From the NCBI GenBank assembly GCA_963575745.1, contig CAUYUJ010015951.1:257387-296348 (forward strand): DNA of 38,962 nt, read 5' to 3'. The DNA is from Prorocentrum cordatum (lineage: Eukaryota > Sar > Dinophyceae > Prorocentrales > Prorocentraceae). A program made the position numbers and the translations under genes. The notes under the pieces were generated by a model, which was given only the letters and a program-made list of their open reading frames with translations, had not been told where the DNA came from and searched no databases. Within the stretch, counting starts at the first letter, position 1. Every line of letters begins with the position of its first letter. Below, in pieces: positions 9,691-18,040 of this stretch.

Positions 9691-9864
9691 CTGGCGGGCG
9701 GGCATGGAGGAGGGGCAAGGAGACTCGGTGGGGAGGGCACGAGGGGAGAGAAGGGCGGGATGGGAGAGGCATGAAGGCAGAATGGGGAGACAAGGAGGGG
9801 AAGAGCATGTGGGGGCAGCAGAGATGGAAGCGAAGGATCAGGGTGGTCGGAGAGAGCAACTGTC
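9691..9864 (-). other. Intron with GA-AG ends and 11-bp direct repeats, copy 1
   Basis: On the minus strand CCGCCAGGACA occurs at the end of the upstream open frame and again 174 nt later, at the start of the DDE frame. Joining at CCAG|GAC gives E-L-R-Q-D-I-A-D-Y in frame and leaves a 174-nt pyrimidine-rich intron starting GA and ending AG. Without splicing the frame stops at 9838. The identical structure exists in copy 2. Boundary repeats and non-GT donors are known features of dinoflagellate introns and introner insertions. Assignment here rests on sequence logic only. Confidence 0.7.
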
Positions 9865-11329
9865 CTGGCGGAGCTCCCTGCGAGACTCTCGCGTGGAAAC
9901 CTCCTGGGTCATCTGCAACATGCAATCCAAACCGCAGTCCCCGTCTGCGACTGTGGACACGACGAACACACCGAGAGCCGAATAGAAACCGTCCACCGTC
10001 GAAGCATCTCCCGTGAAATCCACAAAGTCGGTGGAGACGCCTGCGATAAAATGATTGCATCGAAACAAAGGATACTCCTCCGACACGGGGGCCCAGTCCG
10101 GTGGCCCCGAGTCTCGGGGGACGGCGCAACACGCGATCGCGTCCACCGCAGGCTCGCGGGTTAACTCCTCTAGTTTCCACGGCGGCAAGACAGCTTTGCA
10201 AAGGTCGACTCTGTTGCGTCCTTCCCACACGTAGACGCGCACCTTCCGCAACAGCGCAAAGATTACGAAAGCAGAATATCCTATCCACTCTCGGCCTCCC
10301 CCCGGCCTTCCGCGAATACTGCGCGACAGCTTCATCAATTTCTCGAAGCACCTCTGGCCTTGTTCTGAAAGTGCCCCTGCAGGCGCCCCCGCTGCTGCGG
10401 GGGCGCCTGCAGGGGCAACCGCAGCGCCTGCTGTCGCGGCTGTCTGTTCACAGGCGGTAGCTGCAGCAACTTCCGCCCCTGGAAGCACGGGTTCCGCTAC
10501 GTCGCGAACAGCAAGCGGGGCGGGTTGGGGGAAAGCGACAGGGGCAACCTCCTTTGCTGAGAGAGCTGCTGTTGCCGCGGAGTCCTTCAGGGCAGACTCC
10601 ACTGCGGAAGCGGCCTCGGCGATTGCGTCGGCGCCATGCGCGCCAGCAGGACCTACGGACGCCTCCGCTGTGGCGGGCTCTGCAGAAGGGCACGCGCACG
10701 GCGCCGCCGCCACTTCGGGAGGAGGCGCGCACGCTTCCGCTGACGCACCCGCTGCTGCGGGGCCGTCAGAAGAGCCCACGTGCGGCTCCGCTGCCACTTC
10801 AGCAGGGGCCACGCACGCCTCCGCTGACGGCCCCGCTGCTGCGGGGCCTTCAGCAGGGCCCACCCGCGGCTCCGCTGCCGCTTCAGCAGGGACTTCGCAC
10901 GCCTCGGCCGGCGCCTCCGCTGCTGCGGGGGCCCCCGCTCCTGCGGGCCACCCGCCCGCGCATTGCACTAAATGCCAGGGCGCGTGCAAGTCTGACCACT
11001 TATTGTAGTCCACGGAACCGTCCGCCAGACGATGGTCGCTGGGACACGGCCACTGCGAGCAGAAATGAATCTTCTTACACATGCGTCTGCCAGAGTCATA
11101 ATGGCAAGCCGCGCCGCTGCTGCGGCGCATAACGTACCCGAATCCGAATATTGTCCCCTTTAGTTTCCGTGGGTTCATGAGCACTCTGTCGGGGTCTTTC
11201 TTTTTGTCTTCTTGGTACCAAAACTCCACAAATTCGTTGGCCTCGCGGTCGTGCCCGACTCGCAGAGGCGCGTTTGCAGGGCGAGCGTCTCCTGGGTCTG
11301 GAGGCGGGCGGAGCGGCTGCGGCTGCCAT
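9865..11329 (-). CDS. First exon with OTU-like Cys box (possibly permuted), copy 1
   Basis: The likely start is MAAAAAPP at 11329 (ATG 11329-11327), as in copy 2 and in the 13.2-kb paralogue. In copy 1, however, a 4-nt insertion near 11303 shifts this start out of frame, and the open frame continues upstream instead to 11511. Downstream come a Cys/His-rich segment (GAACHYDSGRRMCKKIHFCSQWPC), a Pro-Ala-Glu-Ala repeat region built largely from hairpin insertions, then GREWIGYSAFVIFALLRKVRVYVW, CNHFIAGV, and at the end STVADGDCGLDCMLQ. The DGDC box resembles the catalytic Asp-x-x-Cys of OTU peptidases, while the strand and His-containing segment that normally follow it lie before it here, suggesting circular permutation. 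Function as a deubiquitinase is inference. Confidence 0.55.
10373..10416. repeat. Perfect 20-bp-stem hairpin, CCGC-TGCT-GCGG family
   Basis: GCCCCTGCAGGCGCCCCCGC, loop TGCT, then its exact reverse complement to 10416. It sits inside the OTU-gene first exon and is read on the coding strand as an alanine/glycine/proline insertion. It is conserved in copy 2 (24428-24471). It is the longest perfect member of the hairpin family. Confidence 0.95.
10749..10760. repeat. Hairpin core, with paired outer arms
   Basis: The core CCGCTGCTGCGG is extended by CTGACG on the left and CGTCAG on the right, separated from the inner stem by a 2-nt mismatch. The outer arms are locus-specific, unlike other family members. 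Confidence 0.85.
10823..10854. repeat. Hairpin core with 14-bp stem
   Basis: GCTGACGGCCCCGC, loop TGCT, GCGGGGCCTTCAGC: 13 of 14 stem positions pair. It is one of several cores spaced roughly 84 bp apart (10749, 10833, 10917) in the Pro-Ala-Glu repeat region of the exon. Confidence 0.85.
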
Positions 11330-11819
11330 GATGCCGAAGCCATGCGCGCGCACACGCGGCCGCCCTCTGGTCTCGAGCCCAGCGCTGCAGGGCAAGCAAA
11401 CGGCCGCATCCCCCCACAAGGAGGATGTACAAGGGGGCGGGAGGAACGAGGAGCAAGGGAGATATGCGGGGACCAGCGGACACACGCCTGAAAAAACACG
11501 ACCGTCGGCATGCTTCGCGAGGGTTGCTGCTGTGAGATGGGCTGGTGAGGAGGGGCCCGAACGACTCGCGCCAGGACGAGCGGCCCGAACGACGCGCAGA
11601 AAACTCAGAAGCATGCACACACGAACGAACGCCCCGAACGACTCCGAGAACACCCCCCAGAAAACCAGGCCAGAATGTGGGAAGTCGTCGACATCGTCGT
11701 CGAGGGAAGGCGAACGCGGCACGGGGGATGATGATAGTCTCCTCTTCCACCGTGAACCAAGAGCCCACCCCAAAAAAAGCGGGCCGCTCGGGCGTTTGTG
11801 CTAGACGCCAAAAGTGCAA

Positions 11820-11846
11820 CATTCCTGCAGGCCGCCTCTGCAGGAA
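11820..11846. repeat. ATTCCTGCAG inverted repeat
   Basis: ATTCCTGCAG and CTGCAGGAAT flank a 7-nt GCCGCCT loop, a perfect 10-bp stem upstream of the OTU-gene start. It is conserved in copy 2 (about 25874-25900). It does not carry the TGCT core of the main hairpin family. Confidence 0.8.
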
Positions 11847-12057
11847 TTGAGGCGCAGCCCCTCCCGCAGCCGCACTGCGGATGCGCCAGCGGGCGCGGGG
11901 GAGCGGCGGTGGCGCCAGCGCGCAGCTGGTAGCTGTCCCCTCCTCCCCCCCATCATAGCGATGATGAGAATGATGAGCATCCTACGATGATGAGGCCCTG
12001 TGTCCTGTCCCAGAGTCTCGGGCCCCGCCCTGGGCCGCGGGCCACGCCCCTGCGTCC

Positions 12058-12180
12058 GTGTTATATATATACATATATATATATATATACATACATACAT
12101 ACATACATATATACGTATATACATACACATACGTCGACACACCATACATACACAAGATATACATATATGCATCATGCAAT
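12058..12180. repeat. (TA)n / (CATA)n microsatellite, copy 1
   Basis: TATATATA, CATACATA and TATACGTA runs upstream of the OTU gene. Length and exact order differ from copy 2 (26114-26216), marking this as the least conserved part of the aligned unit. Confidence 0.9.
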
Positions 12181-12263
12181 CAGTCAGCGGAGGCCCGACG
12201 CCGCCCAAGACGACCGCACGGAGCGAGAGGCAGAGCGTGCCTCGAGACAATATTTTCTGTTTC

Positions 12264-12767
12264 TCAGGGGTTTTCTCTGGTTGGCGACGCGCCGCCACCT
12301 GCTTCGCTTTCGATGCGCCCTTCACGGTTTCGAGGAGATCCGCCATGGGATCCCGACCTTTTTTCTCCCGCTGCTGCGGGGGATCCTGCTGCAACCCCCG
12401 CTGCTGCGGAAGCGTTTTTCAAAGGGGTCGACGCTTCATCCACGCTGTCTCCTTCTCCGACGCGAAGCTTCCCAAGCACTTGCTCTAACATTGTCGTTTC
12501 GTTCAAGGCGCCCTTCACGGCGCTGAGACCACGGACCGCCTTGAGCATGCACAGGCGGTGCTTTCCGACGGGCACGAAGGCTTCTAGGCTTTCCTCGCCG
12601 CCAAAGGGAACATAGCGCTCCTCAAATTCCAGAGCAAATCCCGATGCTCCCTCGTGACTTCGGCACAGTCCGCCCGTCGCGCAGAGCACCCCCATGCTCG
12701 CGTCATCTTGGCGCGCTGCTTTCCCGATAACGACATCCCGCCATGTTTCCGATGCCTTGCGTTTCAT
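12264..12767 (-). CDS. Hypothetical protein, 167 residues
   Basis: The start chosen is the ATG at 12767-12765, giving MKRKASETWRDVVIGK; the frame is also open upstream. The protein is mixed charged, with a compact middle (FEERYVPFGGEE, FVPVGKHRLCMLKAV) followed by two alanine insertions read from hairpins at 12363-12408 (NASAAAGVAAGSPAAAGEKR) and a Gly/Arg-rich end. I recognise no family. It lies upstream of the OTU/DDE gene on the same strand, between that gene's first exon and the broken extra copy of that exon. It could be a separate small gene or an exon. In copy 2 the assembly gap removes it. Confidence 0.4.
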   Translation of the reverse strand: MKRKASETWRDVVIGKAARQDDASMGVLCATGGLCRSHEGASGFALEFEERYVPFGGEESLEAFVPVGKHRLCMLKAVRGLSAVKGALNETTMLEQVLGKLRVGEGDSVDEASTPLKNASAAAGVAAGSPAAAGEKRSGSHGGSPRNREGRIESEAGGGASPTRENP

Positions 12768-12908
12768 GCCGCCGCGCGCAAGCCCTCGCTGCTGCGAAGG
12801 CGCCCGCGTTCTAGGCGTCAACTCCCCCCACTGGTGATCCGCCTGAAAACGGCTATGGAAAGCGGACTCCTCGTCTCGAACAAATCCTCCTACTTCTCAT
12901 CGGACTCC

Positions 12909-13221
12909 AAAGCCTAACCACTTCTTGTGGTCGCTTTTCCACGGCCACTGCGAGCATAAATGAATATTCTTCCATGTGCGTTTGCCATATTCATAATGGC
13001 AAGCCGCGCCGCTGCTGCGGCGCATAACGTAATTACCCGAATCCGGATATTGGTCTCTGTAGTTTCCGTGGATTCATGAGCACTCTGTCGGGGTCTTTAG
13101 TTTTGTCTTGTTGCTATAAAAACTCACATTCGTTGACCTCGCGGTCGTGCCCGACCCGCAGAGGCGCGTTTGCAGGGCGAGCGTCGCCGGGGTCTGGGGG
13201 CGGAGCGGCTGCGGCGGCCAT
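12909..13221 (-). pseudogene. Broken paralogue of the OTU-gene first exon
   Basis: Starting MAAAAAPPPDPGD at 13221, this stretch is clearly homologous to the beginning of the OTU-like exon (DARPANAPLRVGHDRE, KDPDRVLMNPRKL, GAACHY, CSQWP), including the hairpin at the same site (13011-13022). It is broken by a TAG after ECEFL (13114-13116) and by a 4-nt insertion that makes a stop just before the VMRRSSG position. Homology ends at about 12925. It shows that the exon was duplicated locally before or independently of the 14-kb duplication. Confidence 0.75.
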
Positions 13222-13383
13222 GATGCCGAAGCCATGCGCGCGCGCACGCGGCCGCCCTCTTGTCTCGAGCCCAGCGCCGCAGGGAAGAACCTTAGAAGTC
13301 CTCGCAAATGAATCTCCTCTCCCCCAGGTAGTGTGCTGTTGCTGCTGCGTGCTCCTCCTTCTCAATCCTCCTTTTCCTCCTCC

Positions 13384-13597
<214 letters not shown>

Positions 13598-13600
<3 letters not shown>

Positions 13601-14139
13601 TACTGGTCCCAACCCCTCCGCCCCGTCCTCGCCAGATTCCGCGAGTTCCGTTTGTCCTCTAGCGCGCGAGCGCTGGAGAGCCGCAGGCTCGCGATCCCCC
13701 GCGCGCGCCCTAACCCCTGTCCAGTCGACAGGAACCCGCGGGCATCCACCTCAGCGGTCAGCGCGCCGCTGGTGCGGTGCATACACCGAGTCTGTTTGCA
13801 TAAAAAAAAGCCGTTGTAGCGGTCAGCGCGCCGCTGCTGCGGCGCGCGCCAGCGAGCGGATAACGAGGACATCACTGCTTTGTGCTGTGTCCTACTTTCT
13901 CACATGTGCTTCCGTTTTACTTTTGTTATATGCTGTGAACGCGTTGCAAAACGCGTTTCCGCATGCTCTGAACGCCGGCCGTCGCGCCCATGCGTTTGGG
14001 CCACTGGGCTGCCGTTTTGTCGGTCGTTTTGCTCTGCCATAAGTAGGTGCCGCACGTTTTGTTGGGCGTTCTGTTTTCGCGCGGGCAGACGCCGCTTGTT
14101 TTGTGGACTCTCTGTCGTGCTGCCCGCACAACGCACTAG
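13598..14139. other. Spacer, no gene seen; duplicated hairpin segment
   Basis: No domain is recognisable. AGCGGTCAGCGCGCCGCTG occurs at 13753 and again at 13818; the second is followed by the full hairpin GCGCGCCGC-TGCT-GCGGCGCGC (13827-13845), while the first reads TGGT in the loop and pairs poorly. Confidence 0.5.
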
Positions 14140-15003
14140 TACACCCCCCTAGCACAACTCCCCAGCACAACCCCCCAGCACAACCCCGAGCACAATCCCC
14201 AGCACAACCCCCCAGCACAACCCCCTGGCACAACCTCGCAGCACAACCCCCCAGCACAACACCCCAACACAATCCCCCAGCACAAGCCCCAACCCATTCC
14301 CCAGCACACCCCCCCAGCACAACCTCCAGCACAACCTCTCGCACAATCCCCCAGCACAATCACCAGCACAATCCCCCATCACAACCTCCTCAGCACACCC
14401 CCCAGCACGACCCTCCAGCGCGCGCCTCTCCCCCGCAAAATCCCCCAGCACAACCTCCAGCACAACCCCTTTGCACAAACTCCAGCACGACCCCCCAGCA
14501 TAACTCCCCGGCACAACTCCCCAGCACAACCCATTAGCACAACCTCCCAGCACAATCCACCAGCAGAACCCCTCAGCACAATCCCCCAGCACAACTCCCC
14601 AGCATAATCCCCCAGCACAACCCCCATCAGAAGTCCCCGGCACAACCCCCAGCACAACCCCCCAGCATAATCTTCCAGCACAACCCCATTGATACAACCC
14701 CCAGCACAACCCTCCAGCAAAATTTCCTGGCACAATCCCCTAGCGCAATCTCTCAGCACAACCCCTCAGCACAACCCATCAGCATAACCCCCCAGCACAA
14801 CCCCCCAGCACAATCCCCAGCAGAACCCCCTCAGCACACTCCCCCAACACAACCCCCTCAGCACACTCCCCCAGCACAACCCCCCAGTACAACACCCCAG
14901 CATAATCACCCAGCACAACCCCTTGGCACAACCCCCAGCACAACCCCTTGGCACAACCCCCAGCACAACCCCTTGGCACAACCCCAGCACAACCTCCAAG
15001 CCC
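14140..15003 (+). repeat. CAGCACAACCCC minisatellite (forward block)
   Basis: About 65 degenerate copies of a 12-14 bp unit, consensus CAGCACAACCCCC, with recurrent variants CAGCATAAC, GGCACAAC and CAGCACACTCCCC. Local higher-order repeats are visible, for example CCCTTGGCACAACCCCCAG three times between 14920 and 14985. All the long Gly/Cys/Leu and Thr/Pro reading frames across it are simple translations of the repeat. Confidence 0.95.
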
Positions 15004-15010
15004 AGCCTCC

Positions 15011-15090
15011 AAGGGGGTTGTGCTGGGGGGCTGTGCTGGGGGTTGTGCTGAGGTGTTGTGCTGGGGGGGGGGTGCTGGGGGGTCGTGCTG
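15011..15090 (-). repeat. Same minisatellite in inverted orientation
   Basis: Immediately after CCAAGCCCAGCCTCCAAGG the repeat continues as its reverse complement (GGGGGTTGTGCTGGGGGG and variants). The junction forms a large potential hairpin. A (TG)n run follows at about 15091-15113. Confidence 0.9.
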
Positions 15091-15135
15091 TGCGTGTGTG
15101 TGTGTGTGTGTGTGCTGACGGGTCACTTAAATTGT

Positions 15136-16950
15136 TGCTTGCGCTCTCGCTGCTTAGGCAGGACACATCCTCCGATGATGCGGAGGCCAAGGTCCAGGCG
15201 CTGGACCATGTGCACGCGATGGTGGGCGACCAGTGCTATGATGGCATACTGAAGCTTGCGAGCACAACAACCGGTTGGGCCCCCTTGATGTCGTGGTGTC
15301 GGGGGCAGATCGGCGACACCTTTACCGTCGGCAAGGATCTGACAAGCTCGTTGGAGAAGGTCTTGCGAGATAAAGCTACCACCAGTGATGTTGAAGCCCT
15401 GTTCGTGAACTTGCGAGTGGCCTTCCCCTTGCTCCTGGAGGATGGATCTGGCAAGCTGAAAATTCGGGTGATACAAGCCCTGCGAGGGTTGTAGCGGGTG
15501 AACGGAAAGCTCATCAATCTAATATCCGAGAACCTTGTCTGCGTGGTTGAGCACTCGGAGACCGTCGGCGGCCCAGACGAGGCCAACGCGCTGTGTGAGG
15601 AGCAGGCAGACGAGATTTAGGATGTCACCCAGTCGTACAGCAGCGGCCACCTCTTGGTACGATGACTTGCGCGGGAAGGTCGAGACCGCAACTCGCTGGA
15701 GCTGAAAGAGGTGCGGGGTGCTTGAAACTCGATAACATCCGTGGGCGAGGAGATAACCAGCCGCGAAAAGCTCTTCGACGCCGTGCACAAGACCCTGACT
15801 ACTTCGATTACTGTGCGCAATAAAGTCGGCGAGGAGAAGTTGGCTCTCTTCCCATGCTGGGAATCCGTGGCTACCTTGAAAGATGCAGTTTCGACAAAAT
15901 ACGGGCTGGACTCTGAGGTGACCGATACGCTCGACTCCATCGAGTCCAAGCTTGAGCTGGACGACCTGGGGGCCACCTTGTACAAGACGAGGGCTGCCAC
16001 CTTCGAGGAAGCGGTCTTCGCCCGCGCGGTGGCGTGCACTTAACTTGAATGGCGCAACTGTCACCGATGCGGCTGCCGTCGAGTTGGTCAGCCCCAAAGA
16101 AATCACGGTGCGGGACATGGCTCATCCGTGCTTGCAGGTCTGCCGCTGGTCGGAGACGCCCGGGCGCGACCGCGCTGCCATTGCCCTCGTCCGCGATGCC
16201 GTCCTCTGCGCCACGTCGATGGGCCATGTCGCATGCAAGATGGATGCGAATATCGATGCGGAGTTCGCGCCTAGCGCGGACCTGGATAGCTCAATCAGCC
16301 AAATGAGCGAGAAGGCAGAGGAGGTCTCGCTCTCCATAAGTTGGCTCGTGGGGGACAGCATGGGAGCATCTTTCGCGGGGAAAGTGACGTCTTGGTGCGA
16401 GCGCTTGATGGGCGCGTCGGTGAAAGCGACGGACTTAAAGCTCGAGGAGCTCGATCAGCTGATGAACACTATCCTTTCTAAACTCGTGGAGAAGGGCCCG
16501 GACATGACGTGGGCCCAAATCGTGTCCAAATTCAAGGCCGAGGATGCGGGCGAAATTAAGTCCATCCGCTACACGCTGAAGACGGCTGTGGGCGAGCTCC
16601 CGGAGGGCAAGCGGCTCAAAAAGCACGATGAAGTGTTGGATGGGTCGCGGTTCCAGACTTTCAAGCGGGGCGTCGCGACGCTGATGGCCAACCCATCCAT
16701 AGGCTTCACCACTGCGTACGGCCGTGAGATTCGCTCCAACCTGAAGGATGTCTGGGCCGTGTCTGGTGCCGATGAGCAGTTCAAGAAGTACCTCGGCGAG
16801 GGCATGGTCAAGGAGGTGGAGGTTATCTCGGCTATCAAAGACGAGGCCGGGGAGGGCGAGAACCGCAGCAGTGACTCTAAAGGCAAGATGGCGAAGGCTG
16901 AGAGCGCCAGCTCTGGCCCTAGGGCCAAGAAGGCGAAAGCCTCGGCCTGA
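15136..16950 (+). pseudogene. Broken gene of unknown function, plus strand
   Basis: One reading frame carries protein-like sequence from LLRQDTSSDDAEAKVQALDH (about 15148) to 16043 despite four in-frame stops (TAG 15492, TAG near 15618, TGA near 15663, TGA near 15723). A shift of one frame near 16035 then leads into an open C-terminal part from LNLNGATVTDAAAV to the TGA after KKAKASA (16950). The product would be about 600 residues, acidic and helical, with a basic Lys/Ala-rich C-terminal tail (SGPRAKKAKASA) resembling a nuclear signal. I recognise no domain. Unlike the minus-strand genes, it contains no CCGC-TGCT-GCGG hairpins. No poly-A tract or DinoSL relic flanks it, so retroposition is not supported. 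Confidence 0.65.
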
Positions 16951-17105
16951 CTTAGGGTGGGCCGTCAGCAGCTGCATCGCACAACAGTCTGCCTCGTTGC
17001 GGCAATGACCCGACTTGGCTGGCCACCCAGGCCCGCCGCGGAGGAGGCGCGCCCCTGACTCCCTAATCCAGAAGCCGCATTAAAGTGATCATTTGTTTTT
17101 TGGCC

Positions 17106-17188
17106 CCCCCTCTGTCACAGAGGGGGTCAAATATGCCCCCCCTCTGTCACAGAGGGGGTCTGAGATGCCCCCCCCTCTGTCACGGAGG
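17106..17188. repeat. CCCCCTCTGT hairpin triplet, copy 2
   Basis: Same three hairpins as in copy 1, with identical spacing, just inside the start of the second unit. Confidence 0.8.
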
Positions 17189-17499
17189 ACCTCGTTCTGG
17201 GTGCTCTTCTGCCGCGGGAGCTCCCGATACGATTGGAGACGATAAAATGTGATAGCGGGATGGGGGATTGGAGGGGGAGGGAGAAGAAACCGATGAAGGA
17301 GAGGAGGCAACGACAGCACCGATGAAAGCACCGTTTCTTTTTCGTTCTCCGCTCGGGCAGCGGTCGCCGAGCACGACGGCGCGCGCGAGTCGCCGCCGCT
17401 CACGATGCATTGGCAAGGCCTCCGCTGCTGCGGAGGGTCGACGATCGGCCGATGAGGCCTCCCTCCGCTGCTGCGGAGGGGCGGCTCCTGTGCGATGGT

Positions 17500-17952
17500 T
17501 CAGCTAAGTTTTTCCCAGGGATTGGTTTCGGGGGGGTGTTCGACCCGCCTCCAAGTCGCGACCTCCCAGTGCCCCTGGCCGCTACTCCACCCACTGTGGC
17601 TGCTCCACCAGTCACTGGGGCGTTGGTCGCTGCCGAATGCAACTTGCATGTCGCGCCAGGCGGAGTCGACCATGCGGTCCTGCAGCGAGGAAGCCTCGCC
17701 GCCCGGCTGTTGCCACTCGCGCTCCTCGCCCTCCTTGGTGCGCCACCACTCATCCCTGCGCCACTCCCTGTCTGTTGGTTGCTGCCGTGGCGTCTGTGGC
17801 CTCCGCTGCTGCGGGGGCTCTGGCGGCTCGTGGCCGAGGGCAGCGATCGCGTCCGAGATGTAGCTGGCGGCGCCGCGCTGCCCTCGCTGCTCCAGCGGCG
17901 CAGGCCCTGGAGATGGGCACTGCGGGGTCGGCTGCCACCTTGGGGGTGATAA
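17500..17952 (-). CDS. Probable 3' exon of the EEP gene, copy 2
   Basis: Counterpart of the Trp/Glu-rich exon of copy 1 with a 6-bp in-frame deletion (GTGGTC absent near 17556) and the same TGA (17500-17502). A 4-bp insertion (AATT, near 17967) lies upstream of it, in the presumed intron. Preservation of the frame through the indel inside the open stretch, next to a non-multiple-of-three indel outside it, supports coding for this part. Splice sites are unresolved. Confidence 0.4.
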   Translation of the reverse strand, partial: LSPPRWQPTPQCPSPGPAPLEQRGQRGAASYISDAIAALGHEPPEPPQQRRPQTPRQQPTDREWRRDEWWRTKEGEEREWQQPGGEASSLQDRMVDSAWRDMQVAFGSDQRPSDWWSSHSGWSSGQGHWEVATWRRVEHPPETNPWEKLS

Positions 17953-18040
17953 ATAATTATTTCTATAATTATCCCCTCCCTGTCAACTCCCGCCCCTTTC
18001 CGACACTCATTTCCTTATGTCATCCCTCGTCCTGCTCAGC

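Noticed and set aside
14103-15126. Long Gly/Cys/Leu-rich and Thr/Pro-rich proteins
   Set aside because: They translate the CAGCACAACCCC minisatellite in different phases.
15136-16950. Retroposed (processed) gene
   Set aside because: No poly-A tail, spliced-leader relic or target duplication was seen around it.
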